Origin: Haemaphysalis longicornis
Lineage: Eukaryota; Arthropoda; Arachnida; Ixodida; Ixodidae
NCBI GenBank assembly: GCA_013339765.2
Contig: CM023449.1
Location: 111,415,778 to 111,479,777, forward strand
DNA: 64,000 nt
Reading direction: 5' to 3'
Shown here: positions 40,431 to 52,379 of the stretch, one piece after another
How positions within the stretch are numbered: the first letter of the stretch is position 1
How the letters are laid out: each line of letters starts with the position of its first letter
Position numbers and translations under genes: made by a program
Notes under the pieces: generated by a model
The model's input: only the letters and a program-made list of their open reading frames with translations
What the model was told of the DNA's origin: nothing
Databases searched by the model: none

Positions 40431-42952
40431 TCCAGAAGAAAACCCTTGCCGTAATGTGTTTTTTGAGAAGTATGCAGAGAAGCAGACACATCCTTCCCCA
40501 CGTTTTGCTGTGACCGTCTGGTATAAATATGGAAGTAAAATGTAGAGCTGTGAAGTAATCTTTGAAGCACACAAATGCAAGGTAATGACAGTGGCGCTGA
40601 GTGCGCGGGCCAGGTTTAGTTACTGCGTTTTTTACGGCTGCTGGAGACGCTCCTGTGGTTGGAGAACCAAGAGAGCTCCTGATTAGGCACAGAAGCCGAG
40701 AGCCAGTTAGAATGGAGAGCGGGGACCTGGAGACCCGCCACAAATTCTGTAGCCGTAGTAACGAGCGCGAGTTCAGTGACAAGGCATGAGCTCCCCCAAG
40801 TCCACCTCCTAGTTCGATGCTGCACGCTATTCTTCGAAAGGAATGGATGGACACTCACATAGCTAATTATAGGGTGTGTCTGATGCCGCAGGCGGTGCAT
40901 CGTTGAGAGTAGCATTGGGAAGGGAGTTTGTGGTGGATCAAAAGGAACGGGAGAGAGTGTGTTTAAAGGATACGCCAAATCCGGCCTTTTGTTCCCGAGA
41001 GGGATAGGTGGAAGAAGAACACTTCTTTCGTAGCGTAGGTAATGTTACGTGATTGCATGAAAGGTTAGGAGGCGGTTTTGGCAGTTTTCATCACCATTGG
41101 TAGGACTAAGTGGAGGGCGTGCTCGCGTAGTCAGTTCTTGAGCTAGCCGGTTAGCTGCGGGGTGGGCGGCGGATTTTATTGAAAAGAGTGTGGCAGAAAA
41201 AAACGGGATTTGACCTGCTTGGAAGCGTCACTGAGGGCTCTGATATTGTTTAAGATGTAGTCTTTTAGGTAGGGAAAGCTACGGCCGCCTCTTCCCCCAC
41301 AGATAGGTTGTCAGTGTGAAAGGTGAGGGCGCCTTCCACACTGGTAAATCAATGACAGTTTTTGCGTGCGGGTGTTGGTGCCGATTGCTGGGTGCGTGCA
41401 AGTAGAGACTTTTCCCGGAGATTGGAAATCAATCGTTGTGACTAGTTGCGCGGGATATGAGCCGTTGCAGGTGATAGAGTACATGTTAAGATGGAAGTAT
41501 TGGCCTTACAGTGATGGGCTTTCGTAGGTTGCTTGCACTATTATGGGTTGGAGCGACATGAACCGGGAGCGAAAGATGGAGGTGATTGAGAATGGTGCAT
41601 ACTGCGAATATTTTTTGAAGACTGAAGACTTGCGCGTGTAAATGTGGGAAGCTAGTGATGAATCAGAAAAATCCACCACCCATAATACGTTAACTCTCGG
41701 TCGCTGGAACTCGAAATTGTGCTTATTTCGCATTTGCAAATAAACACAGCGCAATCTGTGCAGGTACACATGCGCCTGAGCAAAGTTCTTACCCGCCTTC
41801 CGAAACATCCATCTAACTCGTTTGATTTCAGTGGTGGTGCGTCTGTTTTTTGCACCACAAATGCTAATAGGACATAACAACAGCGATAATAAATAAATTG
41901 CTCATGCTATCATCTCAATGAACAAATAAAAATTATCGCTATTTTATATGTTGAAAAAGAACACCAACGGCCATATTTTTAGAGCATACGGCAATTGGCA
42001 TGATATACCGAAAATGCACACAGCTGTTGACCCTGAAGACACGGCCGTGAAACTTAAATTCAATAAATTGGGCGGTAGACACTCAAGAGACATGGGCAGG
42101 CATCACTGTGTTGTACATACATCTCGTGCCCTGCCCTTCATGGCTGACTGCTTGTAATTTAGGTGATTGGAAATCCCAATTGTGTTTTTTACTATTAGGG
42201 CACGGGGTAATCCGCATCACGGGGTAATTCGCATTACAAGGCCCTCACCTGTACGAAACCTGCCTTGTAGCAGGTTTCGTCTCAACAACCTTCTTAGCAT
42301 GCCAAATTCTTTTTAATAAACGCCACCCGTGGCTCAGATATAACTATTCTTGAGGACCAATGCTTTAAGCGCAAACAAAAGGCTATTGGCGGTTTTTGTT
42401 TGTTTTATTGGAACCATGGTCTGCAACTAGCGTACGTTCTACACAGTAGCAAAAAAGAATGAGCAGTTGTCCCTAGAGGAGCTTCCCACGCAGCATCACC
42501 ACCGCTGTTTTGCAGACAACTTGCTGTACCTAATGGAAGCATAAAAATGCGGAAGCGTGTGTTTTGGCAAGTGCTAGAAGGTACGAATGTAGAGAGAACC
42601 GTGAAGGCAAAAACTTTGTTTCCCTGAAGGTATGATACGCTCTGCTGTTAAAAATCATGTTTTCGTCGGGCAATAAGCACATACGAAAAGTCATCGCCAG
42701 ACGTACGCTGTCGTGCAATTCCTTTAGTTAGTTAACGAATTGTTCTTCCTTGATTTTCTAGTTTAGCATTGCCTGTAAAGATCCCGCGGCAGTATCCCGT
42801 GAACCAGTAAAAAGTGAACTCGGATTGAAGAGAAGCTCGGATTTTTCTGTTTTCTTTACACAAAACTCGAAATAATAACTCTAATTATGTATTTATTTCA
42901 GAAATAATTATCAAATATTAGTAATTATAAATTTTCTTGTTTGCTTGCTTCA
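40431..42952. other. Unclassified region, no gene recognised
   Basis: The longest frames (40420-40854 minus, 144 residues; 41506-41880 minus, 124 residues; 40616-40978 minus) have no motif I recognise. A perfect 11-bp-stem hairpin (ACGAAACCTGC, loop CTTGTA) lies at 42253-42280. Just before it, GGGTAAT-CGCAT is repeated (about 42203-42236). It may hold old transposon debris. Confidence 0.4.
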
Positions 42953-43170
42953 CAGGCGGCACAGAAATTGTGTCCCAAGACCTGCCCGTCTATGCCCGCT
43001 TTCTGGCATGTCCGGCCAATATCCAGGTTCTGTCAGCCACTGATCATACGGTGAGCGGCCAACATTCGGCCACCAGCGCTTCGGTAGTTCTCCAGCCGCC
43101 CGTGTTTAGACACACAACGGCAGCTACTAGGCTGCCAGATATTAAGTTCACTTTCGGCTTCCGATGTTGA
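42953..43170 (+). pseudogene. Conserved 37-residue reading at left palindrome end
   Basis: The plus frame encodes GGTEIVSQDLPVYARFLACP, then IQVLSATDHTVSGQH. The inverse copy at the other end (minus, about 54671-54786) gives GGTESLSQDRPVYARYLACP and IQAMAATDHTISGQH. The family is not recognised, and no start codon sits at the border. Confidence 0.35.
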
Positions 43171-44580
43171 GGAACAGAATGGCCGAAGTACGGCTTTAGA
43201 GCATCCGCTTTTCCTTCGGAATGCGGTACTCAGCTAAAGCACGGCAAGCGACCAGACTGTCATTACTTAACAGGGAATTTCAGTTTCTTATCCGCTAGCA
43301 GATTGTGTAACTTCTTGGATGCTGAAATTTGTCGCGTGCCACAGTGTTTTAAAAGATGTTACTCGGTTGTCGCTCACACGCTTTGTCAGTGTTATCTGTT
43401 CACGCGATAGTATGGTTATTGTGTATAAATATGTGCTTTCTTTCTAATAAACTTTCAGTAGCGAGTTCAGCACTGTGCGTCGTCCACTCTTACTTTTTGT
43501 CCCTGTGTCCCTTGCGCTGTTTTTCACCATGAATCTTAATCTGCACCAACTAGCTCAACTTGCCATCTTACTTAAGCGACCAGCCACAGAATATTCGTAT
43601 TCCTGTGGCACTCGCTGTTCGAAAGGAGACCGGCTGAAGCGCGGCTGCCTCGTATCCGCTCTTTCAACGGTGAACCGCGCGTACGGCGGCGGAAAATGCG
43701 TTTTCTTCGGGCAACCGGTGTTATAAAGGAGACCGGCCGACGCACGGCCCCAGAATGTTCATTTGGTATTCTGTTAGCGGTCTTTGGCCGAATTACGGCA
43801 AGCGAACGGCCGCAGAATTTTTGGCAACCGGTGTTCAAGAGGCGATCAGCCTACGCAAGGTTTCAGGTTATACGTCATTCTTTCGGTAAGCGGCATACAG
43901 CCGAACAACGGCACGGATCTGGGCGCCGAGAATTCATGCACAGACGTGTTTGGAAGGAGACCCGCCGGTGTAGCAGAAGTTTTTCCTTGGATGAATAAAG
44001 AGCCATTAGGGCGCTGAATGACCCGACACGTTTTTTTATCCGCTCGGTGTTTCTACGGTTTAAATGAACAAACTTCGTTTGTCAAACAGTAATGAGTGTT
44101 CTAGGTGGAGGGGAAAGGTGCAAGCACTCACTGCACATGACCAGGGCACCTTTTATGCCATCAGAATGCCATTTATTGCCACAAGAAGACTGTGCCACAC
44201 CGACTGGTGAGCTAACCCTAGCCAGTCATACCCGCTACCACGCCTCGCCCGCCGGCTTCGTCGAAGCATCAGCTCGAGGCTATTCGCCCCTCAAGAAATG
44301 GAGACCACTGGAGACATCGACCCGGGAGAGATGTTCGACCCGAGGTGGAGGTGGTTCACTAAAATAAGTGGCTTTGAAAGGCGTCGAGAAAGCGGCCGTC
44401 ACGCAGGAGTTCAACCGGCACCACATCAAGAACTCCACACCAAAGAAAGGCAAGGGCGCACCAAACCGCAAGTTTCCGGCTATTCTTCTTAGAATATACG
44501 GCGAAAAACAATGTTGCACTATTTTGTTGGTGATAAACGTGGAAGAGGCTAAGCTCGTGCATTGGTAGGCTCAACATCGT
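43171..44580. other. Left-arm GGCC-rich repetitive sequence
   Basis: Degenerate internal repeats of an ACCGGTGTT...GGAGACCGGCCGAC type (43620-43980). Two AATAAA signals are present, near 43447 and 43993. A frame at 44298-44568 (DIDPGEMFDPRWRWFTK; later KQCCTILLVINVEEAKLVHW) is conserved in the other arm at 53519-53770. Function unknown. Confidence 0.5.
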
Positions 44581-45316
44581 GCCTTGCACTATAATACTTC
44601 ATGGGATTTTTGACTGCCTATTTGAAACTAGTGTTATTTTAAATTTGCCATAACAACAGAGCCTTGTGAATGACGAAGTTTGGATGTTAATTTGGTTGCG
44701 GTGTTTAAAGGTGAGCTTAGCTGCACTTTCGATATGACTCATTTGGTTAAACATAATTTCAAGCAACCTAGCAAACACGGATCTCTCCCCGTTTTTCTTG
44801 CTCATCGCAGGTTGTTGAGTTTACGGAAGATTTGGCTCTAGCAATAGATAAGCTTAAAGTAGTTGGCTGTATTTTCTTGTACTGCAAAAAAAAACATTTG
44901 ACGGTGTTCTATATCGCCTTCTTGTAATACATAGCGGGCAATAAACTGAATGAATCAGTTATTGCATGGATAACCGAGTATATCTCCCCCAATGGTTGTT
45001 CATCCGGATATGTTCCAGTGACCTCAGGGATTCCCTAAGGCTTAGTTTCGGGAACTATTTTGTTTCTCTTATATATGAATGTTATTACTGGTGGCCTCAA
45101 ATCTTTGTTCCAAAAGTTCACGAATAACTGTAGTTTACAGGTCTACAACGTAGAAACGTGATGCCGAATACCTACAGCATGATTCAAATTTAATAACATC
45201 CGTGTGTGCTGATTTAGAAATGTCATTAAATATTAAACGGTGTGTTAACGCCGCCTTTAGAAGAAAACCTTCATTCCAATTGTAAACGTATGTCGTAAAT
45301 TGCACTGATTTAAGTA

Positions 45317-47286
45317 TGGGATGGATGGAAAGGACTTTATTGAATAACTCCTGCAGTAGGTAAAGCCCGGTTGACGGGCCGACCTCAACGTGGCCGTGCG
45401 TTACATCCTCTTGGGCAGCCCTACTCGACAGGGACCCCTTTGCGGACTCCGTGTCCTTCGAGTGCCTTGAGAACCTGCTGGATGGGTTGCTCTTAATCGG
45501 ACTTGGTTGAGGCGATGGTGATTTTGAGATCAGCGGGGTATTCTGTGAAGCTGACGCCGTGTAGTATGGATGCACAGTACCATAGGATGTGCCAGCGATT
45601 GGCCGTACCTTGTTTGCAGATGTCGCACTGTGCGCTGGGATAATCGTCGGGGTACATGTGATGGAGGAGTGCCGGTGTGAGCACCGACGCAGTTTGGAGG
45701 CGTGGTAGGTGTTTTGCTTCTTCCCTGCTTAGAGATTTGTGTTGTGAGGCGAATAGCTGGCGAGCAGCCCTCATGTTCTTGAGGGATTCTCCGTATCCGC
45801 TCCGCTAGTCTTTAGTCGCCGTCCACCGTTCCTACTCCAGACGGGCACTTGCGGTGGGGGCGTGGTGGTTGAGAGCGCGCCCTTCCCTGTGGGCCGTCTC
45901 ATTGTGGTTCAGTGCATACTGTGAACAATGTACCGCATGGGTGGAGATTCATCTTAATTCCTTGCGTAGGCCTGGCGAGATTGCTGTTCGCTCCATAATT
46001 CGGGCGGCTTGTGGGTTGATGCGTCCTCTGGCGAAGTTGCGGAGGGCTTGTTGAGAATCATTGAGGATAGTGTCACAGTCCGGTTCGGTCATGTCGAGCG
46101 CGATAGCCAACTCTTCGGCCGCAGTGGCGTTGTTGCAGCATGCGCTGGTGGCTTGGGTAGCTTGGCCCGTGGAGGCGTTGATCGCCACGATCACGTATCG
46201 GCCGTTGCTGTACTTGGCCGCATCGACGTGGCGGGCGCGGGAGTCGTCCTCGTATTGCTCCACGAGGAACTTGGCCCGGGCTTGATGGCGTTCTTGGTTG
46301 TGGTCAGGGTGCACATTCTTAGGGATAGGACTGACGTGAATATTGGCCCGGATCGAGTCGGGAAGGTTGCAAAAGTGTCTTCCCGTGACGTGGGGACCAT
46401 AGCCGAAGATCTCCAGGATGTGGCGTCCCGTTCTTGTGGTTGCCAGGCGTTCGAGCTGGGCAGCGAGTTGTGCCTCGATGATTTCGTCGACGCGGTTTTG
46501 AACCCCCATGTTGGAGAAGGGCTCGTTTTCTTTGGACTCGCGTAGCCCGAGTGCCCGTTTGTAGGGTCTGCGTATCATGAAGTCTATCTTGTCCCTTTCG
46601 GTCGTAGTCCACGTGTGGTACGCCGCCGTGTAGGCAATGTGGCTGACGGCGAAAGACTGTACTAATCGCATCATGCCGCACTCCCGCATTCCGCCTCGGG
46701 CCGTTGAGATTCGGCGTAGAAGGCGTAGGATACTTGTTGTTTTGGTACTTGTTTGGTACTTGGTACTTGTTGTTTTGAGTGCAAGCTTCTTCATGAGGTT
46801 TGTCTTGTCGCCCTTGCTGTGAATGTGCATGCCGAGTATGCGGATCCCCGAAACTTCGGGAATGCGCAGGCCAGTCACGGTGTACAAGGCGAGATGATCG
46901 CAAGCTCTTTAGGGTAGTAACGGACTGCCCGCTTTGGGAGGGGTGTAGAAAAGCAGTTCTGATTTCGAAGGCGAGCATTGGAGACCTGTTCCTCAAAGGC
47001 AGTCTTCAATGGTATGAGATGGCGCGTTGAAGCCGGTGTTCTATGTCGGCATTGGGGCCGCCTGTTGTCCATATTGTTATATCGTCAGCGTAAATGGTGT
47101 GATGGACGCTAGGCACGCTGGATATTGCGTCTGCTACGGTGATCATCACGATGTTGAACAGGAACAGAGAGATCACCGAACCTTGGGGGTGCCCACGCTG
47201 CCGAGGACTTTCGTGGGCAGGACGATCTCGCCCGCGTGAAGGTCAACTTGTCTGTTTGTTAGGAAATTCCTGATGTAGGCGTAACT
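45317..47286 (-). mobile_element. LineB: 5'-truncated I-like LINE
   Basis: Inserted into the CR1-like remnant. CACTGATTTAAG (about 45306-45317) and CACTCATTTAAG (about 47288-47299) look like its target-site duplication with one mismatch, and the other palindrome arm lacks the insert. It carries an RT end, RNase H and an AATAAA near its 3' end (TTTATT at about 45337 on plus). It starts within the RT domain. Confidence 0.82.
45949..47240 (-). pseudogene. LineB RT C-terminal part and RNase H
   Basis: Near 47070-47240: KVLGSVGTP followed by SLFLFNIVMITVAD and the catalytic TIYADDITIWTT, in frames broken by one or two indels. 45949-46887 (312 residues open) has the thumb VSGIRILGMHIHSKGD, MMRLVQSFAVSHIAYTAAYH, then RNase H: DAAKYSNGRYVIVAINASTG, ATAAEELAIALDM, TILNDSQQALRNFARGRI. 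YADD is intact. Downstream sequence (45493-45774) carries the C-terminal H/C finger CDICKQGTANRWHILWYC. Confidence 0.82.
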
Positions 47287-48240
47287 TCACTCATTTAAGA
47301 ACGGCCGGGGAATATAAATAACTAGGAGTTTATTTGACGAGTGGTTACAGTTTAAAAGGGCATGATAACAACATAAAAGTTACGGCTGCACGTGTTTTTG
47401 GCTTTCTGAGACAAAATTTCAGGGAACCTCCACCTAACTTAAAAGAACAACTGTATTTCACTCATGTCCGCTCAATGTTGGAGTACGCACGTGTTTTCTG
47501 GGATAACTACACCAACTAGGTGGTTGATAAGCTCGAAAACATACAGAATAAAGAAGTGCAATTCCTGTTAGGTAATTGGCACTGTCAACTTAGCATCACG
47601 GAAGGCAAAACTAAACATAAAAGCTAAGACAGGAACGATCGCCGACGAAACATCAGGGCGACATTTTTTTCGTAATATCTATCATTCGAAAACTGCAATA
47701 GAAGGAGAGAAGTATATCGAAGCGTGATTCTACATATCCCAAAGTTTTACCGCTAGATTGAAGCAAATTATTAACTTTGCTTTAAAGGTGACGCCTTGAG
47801 CGATTCATTTTATCTTAGATCAATACGAGAGGGTAATTATCTTCCCCGTGAAATTGTATCCAGTGTTTATAATGACGATTTTCACCGCGCTTTGTAGAAT
47901 TATTTTGTTTATTTGGTCTCATATTTGATGCTTAGTGTCATGTATCTCCCTGTTGTAATGCATGCAAAGACAAGCAGTTATCACATAAATAAAGTTGCGG
48001 AGCCGCAAGTTCGCCTCCGATGGGTTGTGAACCTTACCCATTGAAACTTGACCAATAATATATTTATTGTTTTATTCGGCGCCGGGGCAGGACCAAATTA
48101 CATACAAGTTGCTTCGGAACCTGAACCACGAGCACTTGGATTCCCTCCTTGACTGCTAAAACCGGCACTGGAAAGAAGGAAAACTAACCTCGCAGTGGCG
48201 ACACGCTGATATCACCTTACTGCTCTAACCAAACAAGTCC

Positions 48241-48771
48241 TTGGGGCTCGACAACCTACGACCCATTTCCTTAACCTCATGTGTGGGTAAACTATACGAA
48301 CATTTGGTCGCTCGACGCCTTACAGAACTCCTAGAAGATACTGGCCGCTTTCCCCACACCATGCTCGGCTTCCGGGCACATCTGTCTGCTCAAGACGTAC
48401 ACCTACAATTGAAAGAAACCATCATTGACCACCTCAGCAAAACGAACCCAAGCTGCATCGTAGCCCTGGACATACAAGCGGCTTTCGACAACGTAACTCA
48501 CACCACCATCCTAAAACAACTCCAAACCACGGGATGTGGAAAGGCAAATTACAACTTTGTCGGCGCCTTCCTCACACACCGGACGGCTACCTTATGCCTT
48601 GGAGCATACAAGAAAGAGAAATTCCACATCCCTGCACGGGGAAGGTCCCAAGGATCAGTAATCTCACCGTTGCTATTCCACATCTCCCTATTAGGCCTTC
48701 CGGAACAACTTGCACAGATACCTGACCTACATCACGCTCTATATGATGATGCTCGCACGACTCTTAAATAA
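48241..48771 (+). pseudogene. LineC reverse transcriptase, altered catalytic box
   Basis: 176-residue frame: LRPISLTSCVGKLYEHLVAR, LGFRAHLSAQDVHLQLK, IVALDIQAAFDNVTHTTIL, GRSQGSVISPLLFHISLLGL, then HALYDDARTT, where relatives read Y-A-D-D-A. One residue is lost and the frame runs into a stop (48769-48771). The first catalytic Asp (ALDIQAAFD) is present. Probably inactive. Confidence 0.85.
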
Positions 48772-48859
48772 ACACAGGCTCCGAGGGTTACCAGCAAGAC
48801 AATTTACAGCAAGCAGTCGACGTCATCTCGCATTACCTCCGTACGAGCGGTCTCTCATG

Positions 48860-50345
48860 TGCCCCATCCAAATCTGCCCTCCTCGTTCTCCGAAACAGGA
48901 CCCGAGGACGACCACCGAACCCGACACCCGACCCCACAATATATCATCGGCAGCCAACTGATCCCCACTGTCAAGACCCTGCGCATTTCTGGGGTTCACT
49001 ACCTCCACGACGGCTCCGGACCTGCATATCTCTCCCGACTACAAACTACTGTATCAAAACTAACGCACATGATTCGATGAACCTGTTCGAGAAGACACGG
49101 TCTCAGAGAAGCCGACACGTGCCGCATTCTACTAGCAATGATAACCAGTCGGATCACATACGGAGCTCCATACCTTCTCCTCAAACCGCGAGAACAGGCC
49201 AAAATTGACAGTCTAATTCGGAAATCCTACAAGACGGCGCTTGGCTTGCCTGTGTACACATCGACCGAACGGCTACTGCAACTCGGTCTCCATTATACAC
49301 TCACCGAATTGATGGAGGCCCACATAAACAACCGGTTGCAACGAGTGTAGCTCACCCCAACGGGCCGACACCTGCTGTATAAGCTCGGTCGACATGTAAA
49401 GCAGACTCCCGATCCCCCCAACGAATACCCACTTCTCAACGCGCGAACATAAGGGTGCTTCCCATTCCACGCCATATGCACCCCACATACAACATTGGAC
49501 GACGACAGCATCGGACCCGCCTCCTTCTTCGAAAGTACAGCAGTGATTCAACTGCCTTTTTACACCGACTCCACTCCCTACGCCCGACAACGAGCACACG
49601 TAGCTGCCGTAGTGCGCTCCGACGCCACCACCCTCGTGGCTTCCAGCTTGCAGACAGCATCAACGAGCACAGAAGAATAAGCCGCTATAGCCCTCGCCAT
49701 CGCTCACGCTACGACTCCAACTGTCACGGTGCTCACGGACTCTCAAGCTGCCTGCCGCCGCTACGCTCAAGGCAGAGTTTCCACCCTGGCACTCCACATC
49801 CTGTCCAAACGCCGCACTTTACCGTTAACCTGCATCGTGTGGACCCCAGCCACACATCCCTCCCTGGGAACGAAGTGGCTCACGCCACGGCCCGCGATCT
49901 TCTTACCCGGGCCCTTCCAGAGGAGCCCTGCCGCCCCAACCTAGACCATGGTCCCCCTGCTCTGACCCCTCTCCAGCAAAACCTACACCGACATCCTGTA
50001 CCATTACAGGCCTCCCGACGCACTTATCCTCCTCCTCACCCTTCGCTGTCCGTTCCCGGTGCCCGCATCCTGGCGAAGACTTCAAACTCACACATAGCAC
50101 AACCACGTCGCCCTCCACCGCATCTCCCCCCACCTGCTATGCACCCAACTGCTCACGCTGCAACACTCCATACACGAACCTGCACCTTGTCTGGATGTGC
50201 CCACTGAACCCCCAACCACCCGATCCCCCTTCTGTAGAGCGACGGAAAAGAGCGCGTTGCGCAGTTTGCCAGCTCGAGGACCAGGAAGCCCTGATCTCTC
50301 GGGCGAAGGCGGCGGCGACCCTGCGCGGCATACCGGAGTAGGATG
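48860..50345 (+). pseudogene. LineC RT thumb, RNase H and C-terminus
   Basis: 49138-49350: SRITYGAPYLLLKPREQAKI, SLIRKSYKTALGLPV. RNase H in pieces: LPFYTDSTPYARQRAHVAAV (49495-49680), VLTDSQAACRRYAQGRVS (49729 on), SLPGNEVAHATARDLL (49860-49910). The C-terminal CAVCQLEDQEALISRAKAAA (about 50260-50330) resembles LINE ORF2 ends. Frameshifts between blocks. Confidence 0.78.
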
Positions 50346-50885
50346 CCACCCACCGCTCCGTACTCTTTCTCTCCCCCTCCCCTCTCCCTTTCTCTGAATA
50401 AATGTTTTCCAACAACAACAATTCGTTGTAGTGTAGAAGGTTTGCTGTATGAATACTACCATTGCCATGTTATCGGTTCGAAACATATTATGAAACTATG
50501 GTATTATGCCTTTCCTTGCGTGAGCACAGAGGGATACAAACTGCAGCCACCAGAAGCACGGCGTCATTCGCAACAAACGAGTGTAGAATTTTTTAACGTA
50601 GTACGACTTTAGAGGAAAATTAAGTTCTTTTGGACTATTATGTGCTGTGCACTGAAACTCATGAAAACAACATAAAAATATATTGAAAATGAAAGTACTA
50701 CTCTGACCTCTCCTAGGATCAGCCCTGTGAAAGATCATCAGAAAGTTGATCGAGTAGAAAATTTCTTTGAAAGAAAAATGGCAAATACTGGACATACTTT
50801 TTGTGCGAGTAAATTATATTGAATGCTGCTGAGCGTTTTACGGAGTATCAAAACGCTTTGTAAAGCCATTCGCGCCAGTTTGCGT

Positions 50886-51050
50886 CATTCGCGCCATTCG
50901 CTGCCAGGCAGCACAGGATTTGCGGGCCTAAATCAAGCCGTGTGTATTTTGGCCGTAGATTTTCTGTTCGGCCTTTTTCCGGCAGGCCTATGTTCGGCCC
51001 CGTGTCCAAATATGGGCCTTTTGGCAGTATACGGTCATACTCCCATGGCT
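50886..51050. other. Central spacer of the palindrome
   Basis: The stretch between the last pairing blocks (ACGG/TGG-AGTA-CAAAACGCT, left ~50835-50885, right ~51050-51090). It holds GGCCGTAG and GGCCTTTTT motifs like those in the outer arm. Confidence 0.6.
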
Positions 51051-51821
51051 GCGCGAATGCCTTTACGAAGCGTTTTGGTACTCCACAAAAACTAGGAGCA
51101 TTGAATTAATTTGCTTTCACACAAAAATAATGTCCAGTATATGCCCATTTTTGTTGCAAAGAAATTTTCTACTCGATCAACTTTTCTGATGATCCGTTTC
51201 ACAGGGCTGATACTAAGAACTCGAACAATTGCTTTCATTTTCAATCTGTTTTTTAATGTTGTTTTCAATGGAGTTACGTGCACGCCACTTAATTGTCCAA
51301 AATAAACTAATATCCACTATGTCTTACTATGGTAAAAAAATTCTAGACGCGTTGCGAATGACGCCTTGCTTCTAGGGGCTGCAGTTGTTATTTCTCTGTG
51401 CTCACGCAAGGAAAGGCGTAAGACTAGGTTTCGTAATTGTTCAAATCAAAACACAGCAATTGTAGTATCATACACAGCAAACCTTGCACGACTGCAACGA
51501 ATAAAACATAAATATTTCCATTGGTCCAAGTTTGAATGCATAAGGTTTCTCATTCTCACCGTCGGAGGAGAAACTGCGGGCCTCCTGCAAAGGTTTTGTT
51601 TATTTATTTATTTTAGTTTTTTTTTATTTATCGATTTATTTGATACCTTTCTTTCCTTTGCATGCATTACAGAAAGGAGATGCAGTACACTAAGCACTAA
51701 ATATGTAGCCAAATAACAAAATATTTTCCAAAAAGCGCTGTGGAAAAATTGTCATTATAAACAGTAAGCGCAATCATACATGGAAGATATAACTACATCT
51801 CGTATATATCTAGATAAAAAT

Positions 51822-52248
51822 GACCCAGTGTCTAGAGTGCCGTCCGAAGGCCCTCTAGCTGATGGCTGCAGGCATGGCTCGAGTGCCGTCCGACGACATT
51901 CGAATATTTAAGACTACGCTAGCCCCCGCCGAAGCGGATCTCACAGTAGTGTAGAGAATTCGTCTTAGTTTCTTGATTCCAAAGACGGTGGTCCGAGACC
52001 ACTTTTGCCCTAATTGTTTTTTTCTGTACCTTAAAGTATAATTTTTATATCTTAGGGTAGTTTGGATGTTTTAAATGCTTTCCTCGTTTGCGTTAGGTCA
52101 TGCTATGGTATGTTTAGGTTAAGTTTGCTTGCTTTGCGTTATCTACAGCGATGTAGTGCCAGCCGCGGCAATTTTGTTAGAAAACACCGGTGGACGTCGA
52201 TATAGTGGAGTACTTATAATACAGTCGGACGGCGCTCTAGACACGGCC
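51822..52248. mobile_element. 427-bp TIR element (MITE-like) in right palindrome arm
   Basis: The ends TCTAGAGTGCCGTCCGA and TCGGACGGCGCTCTAGA are inverted with one mismatch, inside GACCC.../...GGCC borders. The left arm lacks it (47790-47830 is continuous). GAGTGCCGTCCGA is repeated once internally at about 51891. No transposase ORF. Confidence 0.8.
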
Positions 52249-52379
52249 TAAAATCAATAGCGCAAGGCGTAACCTCTAAAGGAAAGTTAATAATTTGCTT
52301 TAAGCTAGCGGTCCCACTTTGGGATATGTAGAATGGCGCTTGGATATACTTCTCCTCTTCTATTTCAGTCTTCTAATGA

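Larger units (their letters stand above)
44800..48000 (+). mobile_element. CR1-like LINE remnant, left arm (split by LineB)
   Basis: Plus-strand RT pieces: FTEDLALAIDKLKVVGCIFL (44820-44880), KLNESVIAWITEYISPNG (44950-45000), VTSGIP then G-L-V-S-GTILFLLYMN (45010-45080), and after LineB the thumb-like FTHVRSMLEYARVFWDNYTN and KLENIQNKEVQFLLGNWHCQ (47450-47600). These are CR1/L2-type RT blocks, with stops throughout. LineB occupies 45317-47286. Confidence 0.72.
48081..50420 (+). mobile_element. LineC: 5'-truncated I-like LINE
   Basis: Plus-strand LINE inserted in the left palindrome arm. The other arm is continuous here (about 51490-51530), which fixes the edges near TTTATTCGG (48071-48080) and ATTCGTTG (50421). 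It contains RT, RNase H, a C-terminal Cys/His region, AATAAA at 50396-50401 and a CAACAACAACAA tail. Several frameshifts. Confidence 0.82.
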
